64,000 nt of DNA from contig CAWIUG010000024.1 in assembly GCA_963839165.1 (NCBI GenBank), positions 62,001 to 126,000 of the forward strand, read 5' to 3'. This DNA is from DATFVA01 sp963839165 (GTDB taxonomy: Bacteria; Bacteroidota; Ignavibacteria; Ignavibacteriales; Ignavibacteriaceae). Of the stretch, positions 38,244 to 46,546 are shown piece after piece. How positions within the stretch are numbered: position 1 is the stretch's first letter; each line of letters begins with the position of its first letter. Both the position numbers and the translations under genes were made by a program. Under the pieces are notes generated by a model that saw only the letters and a list, made by a program, of their open reading frames with translations, ran no database searches and was not told where the DNA came from.

Positions 38244-40220
38244 TTATTGTTTTACTTTCTCATTCTTTTTGACATTGTTGCCGGAACTATTATTTGAGGC
38301 TCCGTTACCTGTCACTTTATCCAGTATCCAGTCGATCTGCTTCTTATCGAGAGTCTCATTCTCAAGGAGAGCTTCTGCAAGTGCATCGAGCATGGTTCTG
38401 TGGTCATATATCAAAGCTTCGGCTTTTTGTTCCATTTCAAGAAGGATCTTCTGAATTTCTTCATCAATTATTTGCTGGGTATGCTCACTAAAATCTTTCT
38501 GCTGAGCTAATTCTCTTCCTAGGAAAGGATGTTCCTCTCCCTGCTTAAACATAACTGGTCCCAGTTTTTCGCTCATCCCCCAGTTGCAAACCATTTTCCT
38601 TGCGATACGGGTTACCTGCCGGAAGTCTTCCGCAGCGCCGTTTGTTACATCATCGAATACAATCCTTTCCGCAGCTCTACCGCCGAGGGCCACGGTTATT
38701 CTGTCGAGCAGATATTGCTTTTTAAGATTGTACCTTTCAGTTTCAGGAATCTGTTCGGTAATTCCCAGCGAGCGTCCCCGGGGAATAATGGTAACCTTCT
38801 GCAGAGGATCTGTATTAGGGAGGAGTTTTGCGACAAGAGCATGACCTGCCTCATGATAGGCCACTACTTTTTTCTCCTCATCATTTATCATTTCCTCACG
38901 CTCCGCACCAAGCAGAATTTTATCGCGGGCTTCCTCAAAATCCAGCATATTGACCGAAGTCTTTTTCTTTCTTCCGGCTAGCAGAGCTGCTTCATTTACC
39001 AAATTTTTAAGGTCTGCACCTGAGAAACTTACAGTTCTTGCCGCAAGGTTTTCCAGGTTTACATCTTCATCCAGCGGTACGTGGCGGGTATGTATCTCGA
39101 GTATTTTTTTGCGCGCGCCTTTCTGGGGAAATTCGAGAGTGATCCTTCTGTCGAACCTTCCCGGTCGTGTCAGTGCTGGATCAAGTACATCAGGACGATT
39201 AGTTGCTGCCATAACCACGACTGATTCGTTTCTTTCAAATCCATCCATCTCCGAAAGGATCTGGTTCAAAGTCTGCTCTCTTTCATCATGACCGCCGCCG
39301 AGACCTGTTCCTCTGGCTCTGCCGACTGAATCAATCTCATCTATGAAAATAACAGCAGGGGATTCTTTCTTAGCATTTTCGAACAGGTCCCTTACGCGTG
39401 AAGCTCCTACACCGACGAACATTTCAATAAACTCAGAGCCGCTTATACTGTAGAAAGTAACATCTGCTTCTCCTGCCGTTGCCCTTGCCAGCAATGTCTT
39501 TCCGGTTCCGGGAGGTCCCATCAGCAGAATTCCTTTTGGAATATCCGCACCAAGCTTTGTAAATTTTCCAGGATCTTTTAGGTAATCGATTATCTCTCTT
39601 AAATCCTGTTTGGCACTCTCTAATCCGGCAACATCATTGAATGTCACCCCGGCTTTCTGTCTTCGGAAGCGTTTGGCCCTTGACTTCCCGATTCCGAACA
39701 GACCGCTGGAGCCTCCTCCTCCCATTCCACCCATTTGTCCCTGCATCTTATTTCTTATATAAAAGAAGTACCCGAAGATGAGTATCCAGGGAACTATCAT
39801 AATGAGCATATATGTTAGCCAGGAATTATCCTGTGCTTCAGCATTTATTGTTACGTTATTACTATCGAGAATTTTCATCAGTTCATCGTCGTAGACAGAG
39901 GGTTTTATAGTTGAAAAATAGCGGAATTCTGTTGTGTCATTTTTCGCATGATCAGGTGGAAGGAATTTATGGTTGAACTTGCCGGTAATCTCGTTTCCCT
40001 TCATTGTAACATAATTAACGTTACCTTTTTTAACCTGATTCTTAAATGCTGAGTATGATATTTCGGCAGAAGGGTTTCCTCCGAATACATTGAAGAAATA
40101 TGAAATTATCATCCAGAAGACGAAGAATATGATGAGATATTTCCACCACCCTGTAGTCTGGGGAACACGGTATTCCTGTCTGATTTTTTTCCCTTTATCA
40201 TCTTGTTTTTCTTCACCCAT
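38244..40220 (-). CDS. ftsH: ATP-dependent zinc metalloprotease FtsH
   Basis: A 658-residue membrane-anchored AAA protease that degrades misfolded membrane proteins and short-lived regulators. Two membrane spans (about 26-44 and 134-154) flank a periplasmic loop. Walker A GPPGTGKT is at 235-242, Walker B IFIDEID at 291-297, the second region of homology includes ATNRPDVLDPALTRPGRFD, and the zinc site HEAGH is at 456-460. A GGAAGG ribosome binding site precedes the ATG. Apparently transcribed alone. Confidence 0.96.
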   Translation of the reverse strand: MGEEKQDDKGKKIRQEYRVPQTTGWWKYLIIFFVFWMIISYFFNVFGGNPSAEISYSAFKNQVKKGNVNYVTMKGNEITGKFNHKFLPPDHAKNDTTEFRYFSTIKPSVYDDELMKILDSNNVTINAEAQDNSWLTYMLIMIVPWILIFGYFFYIRNKMQGQMGGMGGGGSSGLFGIGKSRAKRFRRQKAGVTFNDVAGLESAKQDLREIIDYLKDPGKFTKLGADIPKGILLMGPPGTGKTLLARATAGEADVTFYSISGSEFIEMFVGVGASRVRDLFENAKKESPAVIFIDEIDSVGRARGTGLGGGHDEREQTLNQILSEMDGFERNESVVVMAATNRPDVLDPALTRPGRFDRRITLEFPQKGARKKILEIHTRHVPLDEDVNLENLAARTVSFSGADLKNLVNEAALLAGRKKKTSVNMLDFEEARDKILLGAEREEMINDEEKKVVAYHEAGHALVAKLLPNTDPLQKVTIIPRGRSLGITEQIPETERYNLKKQYLLDRITVALGGRAAERIVFDDVTNGAAEDFRQVTRIARKMVCNWGMSEKLGPVMFKQGEEHPFLGRELAQQKDFSEHTQQIIDEEIQKILLEMEQKAEALIYDHRTMLDALAEALLENETLDKKQIDWILDKVTGNGASNNSSGNNVKKNEKVKQ

Positions 40221-40324
40221 TGTAAATATCCTTCCAAATTTCGACTTTAATTAATGGAATACTGTTTCTTAAAATCAATTTTGAACTTCTTTGCTGATAG
40301 CTGCATCACATATCATCAAATGAA

Positions 40325-41320
40325 TCAGTCATCTTTCAGGAGGGCAGCGTCATCTTCGGGAATAGAGGGATTTATACTTATTCCTGAGCCGATCTCAAAC
40401 CCGGCCCTGGTAGTAAGCCTGGGACGTACCTGAAAATACCAGTGGAGATGAGGCTCGCCGGCCTCATACCTGGCAGAAGTATTAATCATATAGTTATAAT
40501 CAGGATCATTCAGTTTATCATAGTATGTTTTTAGTATACTCTTAAGAATTACAGCCAGATCCGATTTTTCATTGTCGCTTATCTTACCAAAGTCGGCTCT
40601 GTGCCTTCGGGGAATTATCCAGACCTCAAACGGTACATCAGCAGCATAAGGCACGAAAGCAACCATTGTTTCAAGTTCCATGACTATCCTGACCCTCTTT
40701 TTAAGTTCGTATTCGAGCATTTCGCAGAAGACACATTTCCCCCATTCATCATGGTATCGCTGAGCTTCTGTCTCATGCCACCTTATATGGTGCGGAACAA
40801 ATCCGGTGACGATTAATTGAGAATGAGGATGGAGCAGAGAAGTACCGGCATGTTCTCCATGATTTCTGAAGATTAGAGGTATAAGGTTTTTATGCGTTCT
40901 CATAACATCCAGATATCGTTTATGATATGTTTCGATCACCCGGTGAACTTCATCTGAAGACATCAGCGGAATGTCCCTGTTATGAAAAGGACTTTCAATT
41001 ATAACCTCATGTCTGCCGTAGCTATTCATTTTCATATAGATGTCTGTACGTTCCCGTTGGGGATCTCCTTCAGGGATTAAGGCAGGAAACTTATTAGGAA
41101 CAACCCTTGTCTGCCAGCTTCCGTCTTTAGCTGGCATCTCCATAAGAATTGCCGGCAGTTTATCCTCATTACCCGAACAGAAGGGACAGTTTTTATCATG
41201 CTTCGGAAGATCTTTTTTATCTTTGCGGATTGAAAAGTCCTTCGGCCGGTCCCCTCTATCCGGCGCGAATATCACCCATTTTTTTGTAGCTTTATTCTGT
41301 CTAATCTGGTTATCAATCAT
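40325..41320 (-). CDS. galT: galactose-1-phosphate uridylyltransferase
   Basis: A HIT-superfamily enzyme of the Leloir pathway, exchanging UMP between UDP-glucose and galactose 1-phosphate. Zinc ligands CPFC occur near the N-terminus, and the catalytic HPHSQ follows GTSLL. Family members begin with a RQNKATKKWVIFAPDR-like stretch, so I place the start at ATG 41320. The open frame extends to ATG 41383, but that portion overlaps the PRC-barrel gene by 53 bases and looks unconserved. The ribosome binding site of either start is poor. No galK or galE is adjacent. Confidence 0.85.
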   Translation of the reverse strand: MIDNQIRQNKATKKWVIFAPDRGDRPKDFSIRKDKKDLPKHDKNCPFCSGNEDKLPAILMEMPAKDGSWQTRVVPNKFPALIPEGDPQRERTDIYMKMNSYGRHEVIIESPFHNRDIPLMSSDEVHRVIETYHKRYLDVMRTHKNLIPLIFRNHGEHAGTSLLHPHSQLIVTGFVPHHIRWHETEAQRYHDEWGKCVFCEMLEYELKKRVRIVMELETMVAFVPYAADVPFEVWIIPRRHRADFGKISDNEKSDLAVILKSILKTYYDKLNDPDYNYMINTSARYEAGEPHLHWYFQVRPRLTTRAGFEIGSGISINPSIPEDDAALLKDD

Positions 41321-41330
41321 TCCCGCTATA

Positions 41331-42092
41331 TCATTTTTCCCAATATTTCCTTTTACCGTAATGTTCATGTATTTGATTTTCATATTCGCGTTCTACCGGA
41401 ACTGAAGGATCGTATTCGGGACTATTTTTTATTTGGTCTTTTGTTAACTTGAGATAGAGCTCCGATTCACTCCATACAATTTTTTCTATCCAGTCTAATG
41501 CTATTATTACTTTCTTTCCGGGGAGCAGGCTTTTTGTATCAACAATCAGGTAACGGATATTCCACGTATCCTCATCTGCAAGGAAATCTTCAACATGTCC
41601 GATACGACCGTCACTTGCATGGATTCCATAACTTATTACTGTCCGGCTGCTCCTGAGATTGGGATTATCTTTACCTTCTTTTCTTCTCATCTCAAGAACT
41701 TCTTCTTCGGTTTTTGTAATAGCAGTATTTGCAGGCGGGAAGGCTCCGATTGTAGGTCCGCCGATCCCTGTCCAGTACATAGGCCAGCCATAATACCCGA
41801 TCAGCTCTGTTTCCTTCTGCCTGGAGACAGGCCTTTCCTTATCAATTTCCGGACTATCTTCGATCTGCTGTTTATCAAGCTTAACTTCGAATATCCTGTC
41901 ATCCCAGCTAAGTGATTTAAATGATTCAGGTGAAATAAGGACCAGCTTCTCAGCCAGCCAGCTCCCTGTATCAACTATTATGTATCGGATGATCCAGATA
42001 TGATCATCAAAATAAAATTCGTGAAGCTTGCCGATTTCCCCGTCTATCGCTTTTATCTTAAATCCTTCCATTTCTTTCAGGCTGCGCAGCAT
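41331..42092 (-). CDS. protein with two PRC-barrel domains
   Basis: A 253-residue soluble protein. Two similar halves, residues about 1-85 and 140-225, each have the PRC pattern: GEIGKLHEFYFDDHIWIIRY and GRIGHVEDFLADEDTWNIRY, followed by VDTGSWLAEKLVLISPE and VDTKSLLPGKKVIIAL. The internal duplication is plain. A Gly/Pro-rich linker with GWPMYWTGIGGPT connects them. PRC barrels occur in RimM and in photosynthetic reaction-centre H subunits; this stand-alone class has no proved role. A GGAGG ribosome binding site precedes the ATG. Confidence 0.88.
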   Translation of the reverse strand: MLRSLKEMEGFKIKAIDGEIGKLHEFYFDDHIWIIRYIIVDTGSWLAEKLVLISPESFKSLSWDDRIFEVKLDKQQIEDSPEIDKERPVSRQKETELIGYYGWPMYWTGIGGPTIGAFPPANTAITKTEEEVLEMRRKEGKDNPNLRSSRTVISYGIHASDGRIGHVEDFLADEDTWNIRYLIVDTKSLLPGKKVIIALDWIEKIVWSESELYLKLTKDQIKNSPEYDPSVPVEREYENQIHEHYGKRKYWEK

Positions 42093-42227
42093 AGTTCCTC
42101 CTGCAAATATTATCGCAACTTATTTTTTAATATGAACTTACGAATTGAATCCGCAAAGAGTGTTTGGCTGTATCACAAAAGGAATGGAAAAAGGAAGATT
42201 TCCTAAATTTTAATGAATTGACGACGG

Positions 42228-43025
42228 TCAGCTTACTTTTTTCTGGTGCTTATCACAAAAATATGCTGATCTTCCCCCGATCGTTTTTTTTCTGATCTTT
42301 CCGCTGCACCGGGGACAATCCTCTCCGGATTTCCGGTTCGGAAGGAGGTACGTCCGGGGCATCTTATTTATATCGGCATCAACGTCTATAACCTTATTAA
42401 GGACCTTATTCATCATATGGTAGATTTTTGTGATCTGATCATTTTTCAGCTTTTCGGTTTTTGAGGCCGGGTGTATACCGGCATTAAAAAGTATTTCATC
42501 AGAATAGACATTCCCTATCCCGGAAATAGTTTTCTGATCCATTAAAGTTGACTTGATGGTCCCGCGCTTTCCGTCAAGTATATCCCGGAATTTCGAAAGG
42601 TTAAGCTTATCAGCAACCGGATCAGGACCGAGATTTTTCTTTTCGATGAACTTTTGCTTGTCGTCTATTAAAAAAATATGGCCGAATTTCCTGGGGCAAT
42701 CGAAAGCAAGATGGTATCCGTTTGAAAAGTTTATCTGCATCCTTGTATGATCTGGTTTTTCATCTTCATTTTTATAATACTGAAGACTACCAGTCATTCC
42801 AAAATGAAGTACGAGAATTTTATCATTATCTGTATGTGCAAAAAGATATTTTGCATGCCGGCTGGTTTTGCTGAACTTATCATTTTTCAGATTCATCTGG
42901 AGGGATCTTGAAGAGACCCCCTTCAGCATTCGCTTTGTATTAACATCAACATTTTGAATTTTTTTGTGGAGGGAAGTCCTGTTAAAATATTTTCTGAAAC
43001 TTTCTACATCTGGAAGTTCCGGCAT
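42228..43025 (-). CDS. Fpg/Nei family DNA glycosylase with variant zinc finger
   Basis: A 265-residue base-excision repair enzyme. The N-terminus is PELPDVE (catalytic Pro2 and Glu3), the conserved lysine is in RHAKYL (Lys59), and the helix-two-turn-helix is in ISGIGNVYSDEILFNAGIHP. The C-terminal finger has Cys237, Cys240, Cys257 and then His260 (FCDKHQ), where most relatives have a fourth cysteine. It should excise oxidised bases and cut the strand. Whether it is MutM-like or Nei-like cannot be fixed from sequence. Confidence 0.9.
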   Translation of the reverse strand: MPELPDVESFRKYFNRTSLHKKIQNVDVNTKRMLKGVSSRSLQMNLKNDKFSKTSRHAKYLFAHTDNDKILVLHFGMTGSLQYYKNEDEKPDHTRMQINFSNGYHLAFDCPRKFGHIFLIDDKQKFIEKKNLGPDPVADKLNLSKFRDILDGKRGTIKSTLMDQKTISGIGNVYSDEILFNAGIHPASKTEKLKNDQITKIYHMMNKVLNKVIDVDADINKMPRTYLLPNRKSGEDCPRCSGKIRKKTIGGRSAYFCDKHQKKVS

Positions 43026-43094
43026 GGTTGTTCCTTTCTCTTTTTTTAAAAATAGAAGCGGATGAGGAAAAGTTTTGTGATAGTATAAACAGTA

Positions 43095-44303
43095 TTACTG
43101 AAGTTTCTTTTTGATCAACAGTGAAATTTTATCACCGATGCTTAAAGAGGCAGTTGCCGCAGGTGAGGGGGCATTCAAAACATGAACCATATCTTTTGTT
43201 TCAACTATCCGGAAGTCATCTGTCAATCTGCCGTCTCTTTCCAGCGCCTGGGCACGAACCCCGGACCCTCCAGGCTCTATATCCTCCCCGGTTATCTCAG
43301 GGATTAACTTTTGAAGGGAATGAACAAAAGATGTCTTTACTAGCGAACGGTAATATTCTTTGAATCCCATTTTATAATGTTTCGATGCCATTTTCCAGAA
43401 CCCCGGAAAAGATGCCATCTGCAGAACATCATTTAAAGAAAAATCCATTCTTGAATAGCCTTCACGTTTAAGAGCAAGAACTGCATTAGGACCAGCTTCA
43501 ACCCCGCCTTTCATCATTCTTGTGAAATGCACTCCGAGAAAAGGAAATTTGGGATCAGGCACAGGATAAATAAGGTTCTTAACCAGAAACTCTTTATTCT
43601 TTTTAAGCTTATAATATTCACCACGGAAGGGAATGATCTGCAGCTCCGGTTCAACTCCGCACAGCTTTGCGATTCTGTCAGAGTACAAACCCCCGCAGTT
43701 AACAAGCAGTCTGCAGGTCATATCACCCTGTGTTGTCCTGATTATCAATTCACCCATATTTTTTTCAAGAGTTAAAAACCTGCAGTCGGGAATAAATTCA
43801 CCCCCGTTTTCAATAAATATATCCAGGTATTTATTAGTTACCTGTTTGTAGTCAACAATACCGGTTTCTGAAACCAGGAGACCGGCAATTCCCCTTGTAT
43901 GAGGTTCGTAATCTTTAATTTCATCGCCGTGAAGTCTTCTTATTCCCTTCAAACCATTTGCTGTCCCTCTCTCCTCAAGCATTTGAAGAAGTGGAATTTC
44001 TGACTCATCGGCTGCAACAACTAATTTTCCGCATCGTTCATGTTTAATATTATTCTGCTCACAGAAGCGGTACATCCTTTCTCTCCCTTCCACACAATTC
44101 TTCGCTTTGAGGGAGCCAGGTTTATAATAAAGACCGCTATGGATTACCCCGCTGTTATTTCCTGTCTGGTGTGAGGCAGGTTCACTTTCCGCTTCAATTA
44201 CCGTAACCGTGTAATGGGAGGTTTGCTTCAGTATCATCGCGGAAGCAAGTCCCACTATTCCTCCCCCAATTATAATTATATCACTATTTGCAGAAGATTT
44301 CAT
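43095..44303 (-). CDS. lhgO: L-2-hydroxyglutarate oxidase/dehydrogenase
   Basis: A 402-residue FAD enzyme of the DAO superfamily that oxidises L-2-hydroxyglutarate to 2-oxoglutarate. The dinucleotide motif IIIGGGIVGLASAMIL opens it. The family strings NNSGVIHSGLYYKPGSLKA, LCGVEPELQIIPFRGEYYKL and VRAQALERDGRLTDDF follow, and the C-terminal NAPSPAATASLSIGD is typical. A 12-bp perfect palindrome lies 24 bases upstream of the start. Confidence 0.92.
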   Translation of the reverse strand: MKSSANSDIIIIGGGIVGLASAMILKQTSHYTVTVIEAESEPASHQTGNNSGVIHSGLYYKPGSLKAKNCVEGRERMYRFCEQNNIKHERCGKLVVAADESEIPLLQMLEERGTANGLKGIRRLHGDEIKDYEPHTRGIAGLLVSETGIVDYKQVTNKYLDIFIENGGEFIPDCRFLTLEKNMGELIIRTTQGDMTCRLLVNCGGLYSDRIAKLCGVEPELQIIPFRGEYYKLKKNKEFLVKNLIYPVPDPKFPFLGVHFTRMMKGGVEAGPNAVLALKREGYSRMDFSLNDVLQMASFPGFWKMASKHYKMGFKEYYRSLVKTSFVHSLQKLIPEITGEDIEPGGSGVRAQALERDGRLTDDFRIVETKDMVHVLNAPSPAATASLSIGDKISLLIKKKLQ

Positions 44304-44326
44304 TTTTAATATTTTCGTTTCGTGAC

Positions 44327-44338
44327 TGTAAATTTACA
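44327..44338. promoter_or_regulatory. 12-bp perfect palindrome between divergent genes
   Basis: TGTAAATTTACA is its own reverse complement and lies 24 bases before lhgO and about 100 bases before the plus-strand membrane gene. It could be a dimeric repressor site for either. No regulator gene is adjacent, so this rests on symmetry alone. Confidence 0.35.
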
Positions 44339-44440
44339 CTTATGTTGAACTTTCTGCACTATTTCGGTTGTCACTAAATTGTAATTTGAAATACTTTAAC
44401 ATTAAAGCGACTAAATAAATGTATAAGCAGAAAAATCTAT

Positions 44441-44707
44441 ATGAATAGACAACAAAAAATTACCCTGCTGGCAGGACTTCTTATTATAGCAGCTTCCTTT
44501 ATCGTATGGCTTTCTTTCGGAGGAGAACTTTTTACAAAAACACAGGTGTTAATAGAGAAAAAGGACGAACTTTTTGGTACCACTTATAAGGAATGGAAGG
44601 ATAAGTTTATATGGGGACTTGACTACACCCTCTATGTATCGGGAGCAGTAGTAGTGATATGTGGGGTTTTATTTTTTGTATTCAGAAAAAAGAAGGTAAT
44701 TCAATGA
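44441..44707 (+). CDS. two-span membrane protein of unknown function
   Basis: An 88-residue protein with two predicted membrane helices (about 8-27 and 62-82). A 35-residue charged loop (TKTQVLIEKKDELFGTTYKE) sits between them, and the tail is basic (RKKKVIQ). I recognise no family. Its TGA stop overlaps the ATG of the YceI gene (ATGA), so the two are translationally coupled, which suggests a link to the same process. Confidence 0.75.
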   Translation: MNRQQKITLLAGLLIIAASFIVWLSFGGELFTKTQVLIEKKDELFGTTYKEWKDKFIWGLDYTLYVSGAVVVICGVLFFVFRKKKVIQ

Positions 44708-45342
44708 AAACTATAAGAAATACTATCTCCCTGATAATCCTTTTTACTGCTTTAATTCCGGCCCAGGGGTTTAATGTGCAGACAAAAGGAGAACAGACAT
44801 TCAACTTTAAACCCGGCAGTACAAACCAGGCCTCCTTTTATAGTACTACAACTCTTGAGGATGTACAAGGACTAACTAAAGAAATAGGCGGGTCAATTAC
44901 ATTTGATATAAATGATTTCAGCACTGTTCATGGAGAAATATCATTCCCCGTGCTTTCGTTAAATACCGGTATCGACAAGATGGTAAGGGATTTGAGAAGT
45001 GATTCGTGGCTGGATGCAGAGAAATATCCTGAAATTTCATTCAAGGTTAAAAAAGCAGTTAATATTAATCAGATATCCGATGGAAAGATTGAGGCAGATG
45101 TTATTGGTGATTTTTTCCTTCACGGTGTAACAAAAGAGGATACCGCTAAAGCTACCATAACCTACATCGGGGAAAGTCCTGCCACTCAGGAGAGGATGCC
45201 CGGGGATTTACTTGGAGTACAGGCAAAATTCGATATTAAGTTATCTGACTATAATATCAAGCATTTGCTTCTTGGTAGAAGAGTGGCTGAACAGATAGAA
45301 ATAACCGTAAATCTTGTCGGTTCTAACAAAGTTTCCTTATAA
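44704..45342 (+). CDS. YceI family exported lipid-binding-like protein
   Basis: A 212-residue exported protein (signal MKTIRNTISLIILFTALIPA). The YceI lipocalin-like barrel is evident: GGSITFDINDFSTVHGEISF, the MVRDLRSDSWLDAEKYPEI segment, and ADVIGDFFLHGVTKE. YceI proteins bind polyisoprenoid or amphiphilic ligands in the periplasm. The start at 44704 is chosen because of AGAAGG upstream and the coupling to the previous gene. An earlier in-frame ATG would remove the signal peptide from the N-terminus. Confidence 0.9.
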   Translation: MKTIRNTISLIILFTALIPAQGFNVQTKGEQTFNFKPGSTNQASFYSTTTLEDVQGLTKEIGGSITFDINDFSTVHGEISFPVLSLNTGIDKMVRDLRSDSWLDAEKYPEISFKVKKAVNINQISDGKIEADVIGDFFLHGVTKEDTAKATITYIGESPATQERMPGDLLGVQAKFDIKLSDYNIKHLLLGRRVAEQIEITVNLVGSNKVSL

Positions 45343-45410
45343 TAACATTAAAACAAGAAAGCGGGTGGATACCGACCATATGGGAAGAGCAGATTACCTT
45401 TCTGAAAAGC

Positions 45411-46472
45411 TTACTGATTAAGTAAATTGTAAACGGCGTCTTGAACCATATCGACAGACAACTCCTTAATACATTTAAAGAGAACATCGTCCCGGAAACA
45501 AATCAAAGGGCGCGGGGAATAAATGAAGCAGGGAGAGCAGTCGAGATTTAACCTTACAACGCTATGCTCTGTCTTCCACGGATGAATATAATAAGGATTG
45601 GTAGGACCAAGTATTGCAACAACCTTAAGGTTTAGGGCTGAAGCAACATGCATCAGGCTCGAGTCATTTGAAACAAAAATGCCGCACCTTGCCATTAGTG
45701 CCGCACTTTCTGCCAGGTTTCCGGATTCTATGACCCATGCATTTTCTGAGTTTATATCATTTTTTATTCTGTTCTTAAGACTATTTTCTTCCGGACCCCC
45801 GAAAATCAGGACCCTGGCACCCTTTTCATTAATAAGTCTTCTTCCAAGTTCAGCAAATTTCTCAGGCTCCCATCTTCTTTTCTCATGATTTTTTAGTATG
45901 GCTGAACCGGGATGAAATCCAATAATAAGATCGGAGCTGGTAAGGTTATTAGTTGAAAAGAAATTAAGTGCAAAGTTTTCATCCTCCAGACTCAGTGGGA
46001 AACTGAGAGGAGGTTCCTCATTAAAATTTTTACCGAGTAGTTTTTCAATAAGCTTTATGTTGGTCTGTACATTATGTGTGTGATCATCCTCAGTTACCCT
46101 GATATTATTAAGGTCCCCCAGGTTCTGAAGGTCCTTCCGCAGGTATTTTCCCGCCACCCTTTTTTCGGCACCAATAATAAAGTTGATGATATTATATTCT
46201 TTCCGATTTGAAGGGTAAACATTTATTGAAGCGTCATATTTTTTCCTGAGCCTCTGCAGAAATACCAATGAACGGACGGTCCCTTCTTTCAGAAAGTCGA
46301 AGTAATAAACTTTATCAAGGTCCGTATTCCGATCATACATATCCTTTACTGCTTTATACATAACGAGTGCTTCAATCCGGGCTTCGGGCAGTGCGTGGCG
46401 CAGCAGTTTGAGAGCCGGAGTAAACATCAAAGCATCACCAATTCCTGACAACGCAAGGATAAGTATCTTCAT
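45411..46472 (-). CDS. glycosyltransferase family 9 (heptosyltransferase-like)
   Basis: A 353-residue GT-B enzyme related to ADP-heptose:LPS heptosyltransferases. It has the N-terminal ALSGIGDALMFTPALKLLRH, a central FHPGS, the nucleotide-binding FGGPEENSL region, SNDSSLMHVASAL, and GPTNPYYIHPW. It probably adds a sugar to lipopolysaccharide or another envelope glycan. An intrinsic terminator separates it from the DUF2723 gene upstream, so it has its own promoter. Confidence 0.88.
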   Translation of the reverse strand: MKILILALSGIGDALMFTPALKLLRHALPEARIEALVMYKAVKDMYDRNTDLDKVYYFDFLKEGTVRSLVFLQRLRKKYDASINVYPSNRKEYNIINFIIGAEKRVAGKYLRKDLQNLGDLNNIRVTEDDHTHNVQTNIKLIEKLLGKNFNEEPPLSFPLSLEDENFALNFFSTNNLTSSDLIIGFHPGSAILKNHEKRRWEPEKFAELGRRLINEKGARVLIFGGPEENSLKNRIKNDINSENAWVIESGNLAESAALMARCGIFVSNDSSLMHVASALNLKVVAILGPTNPYYIHPWKTEHSVVRLNLDCSPCFIYSPRPLICFRDDVLFKCIKELSVDMVQDAVYNLLNQ

Positions 46473-46495
46473 TGATATATCATTTATCTTTATAA

Positions 46496-46527
46496 ATAAA
46501 AAATAAGCGGCACAGAGGCCGCTTATT
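46496..46527 (-). terminator. intrinsic terminator of the DUF2723 gene
   Basis: AATAAGCGGC (46502-46511) and GCCGCTTATT (46518-46527) pair perfectly around a 6-base loop. On the minus strand the stem is followed by TTTTTT. It sits 20 bases after the DUF2723 stop and 24 bases before the GT9 start. Confidence 0.85.
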
Positions 46528-46546
46528 AAAGAATCATTATAAAATT

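Noticed and set aside
33168..40220. Open frames of up to 150 codons on the plus strand antisense to tal-pgi and ftsH
   Set aside because: Codon-bias shadows of real genes; composition is not protein-like.
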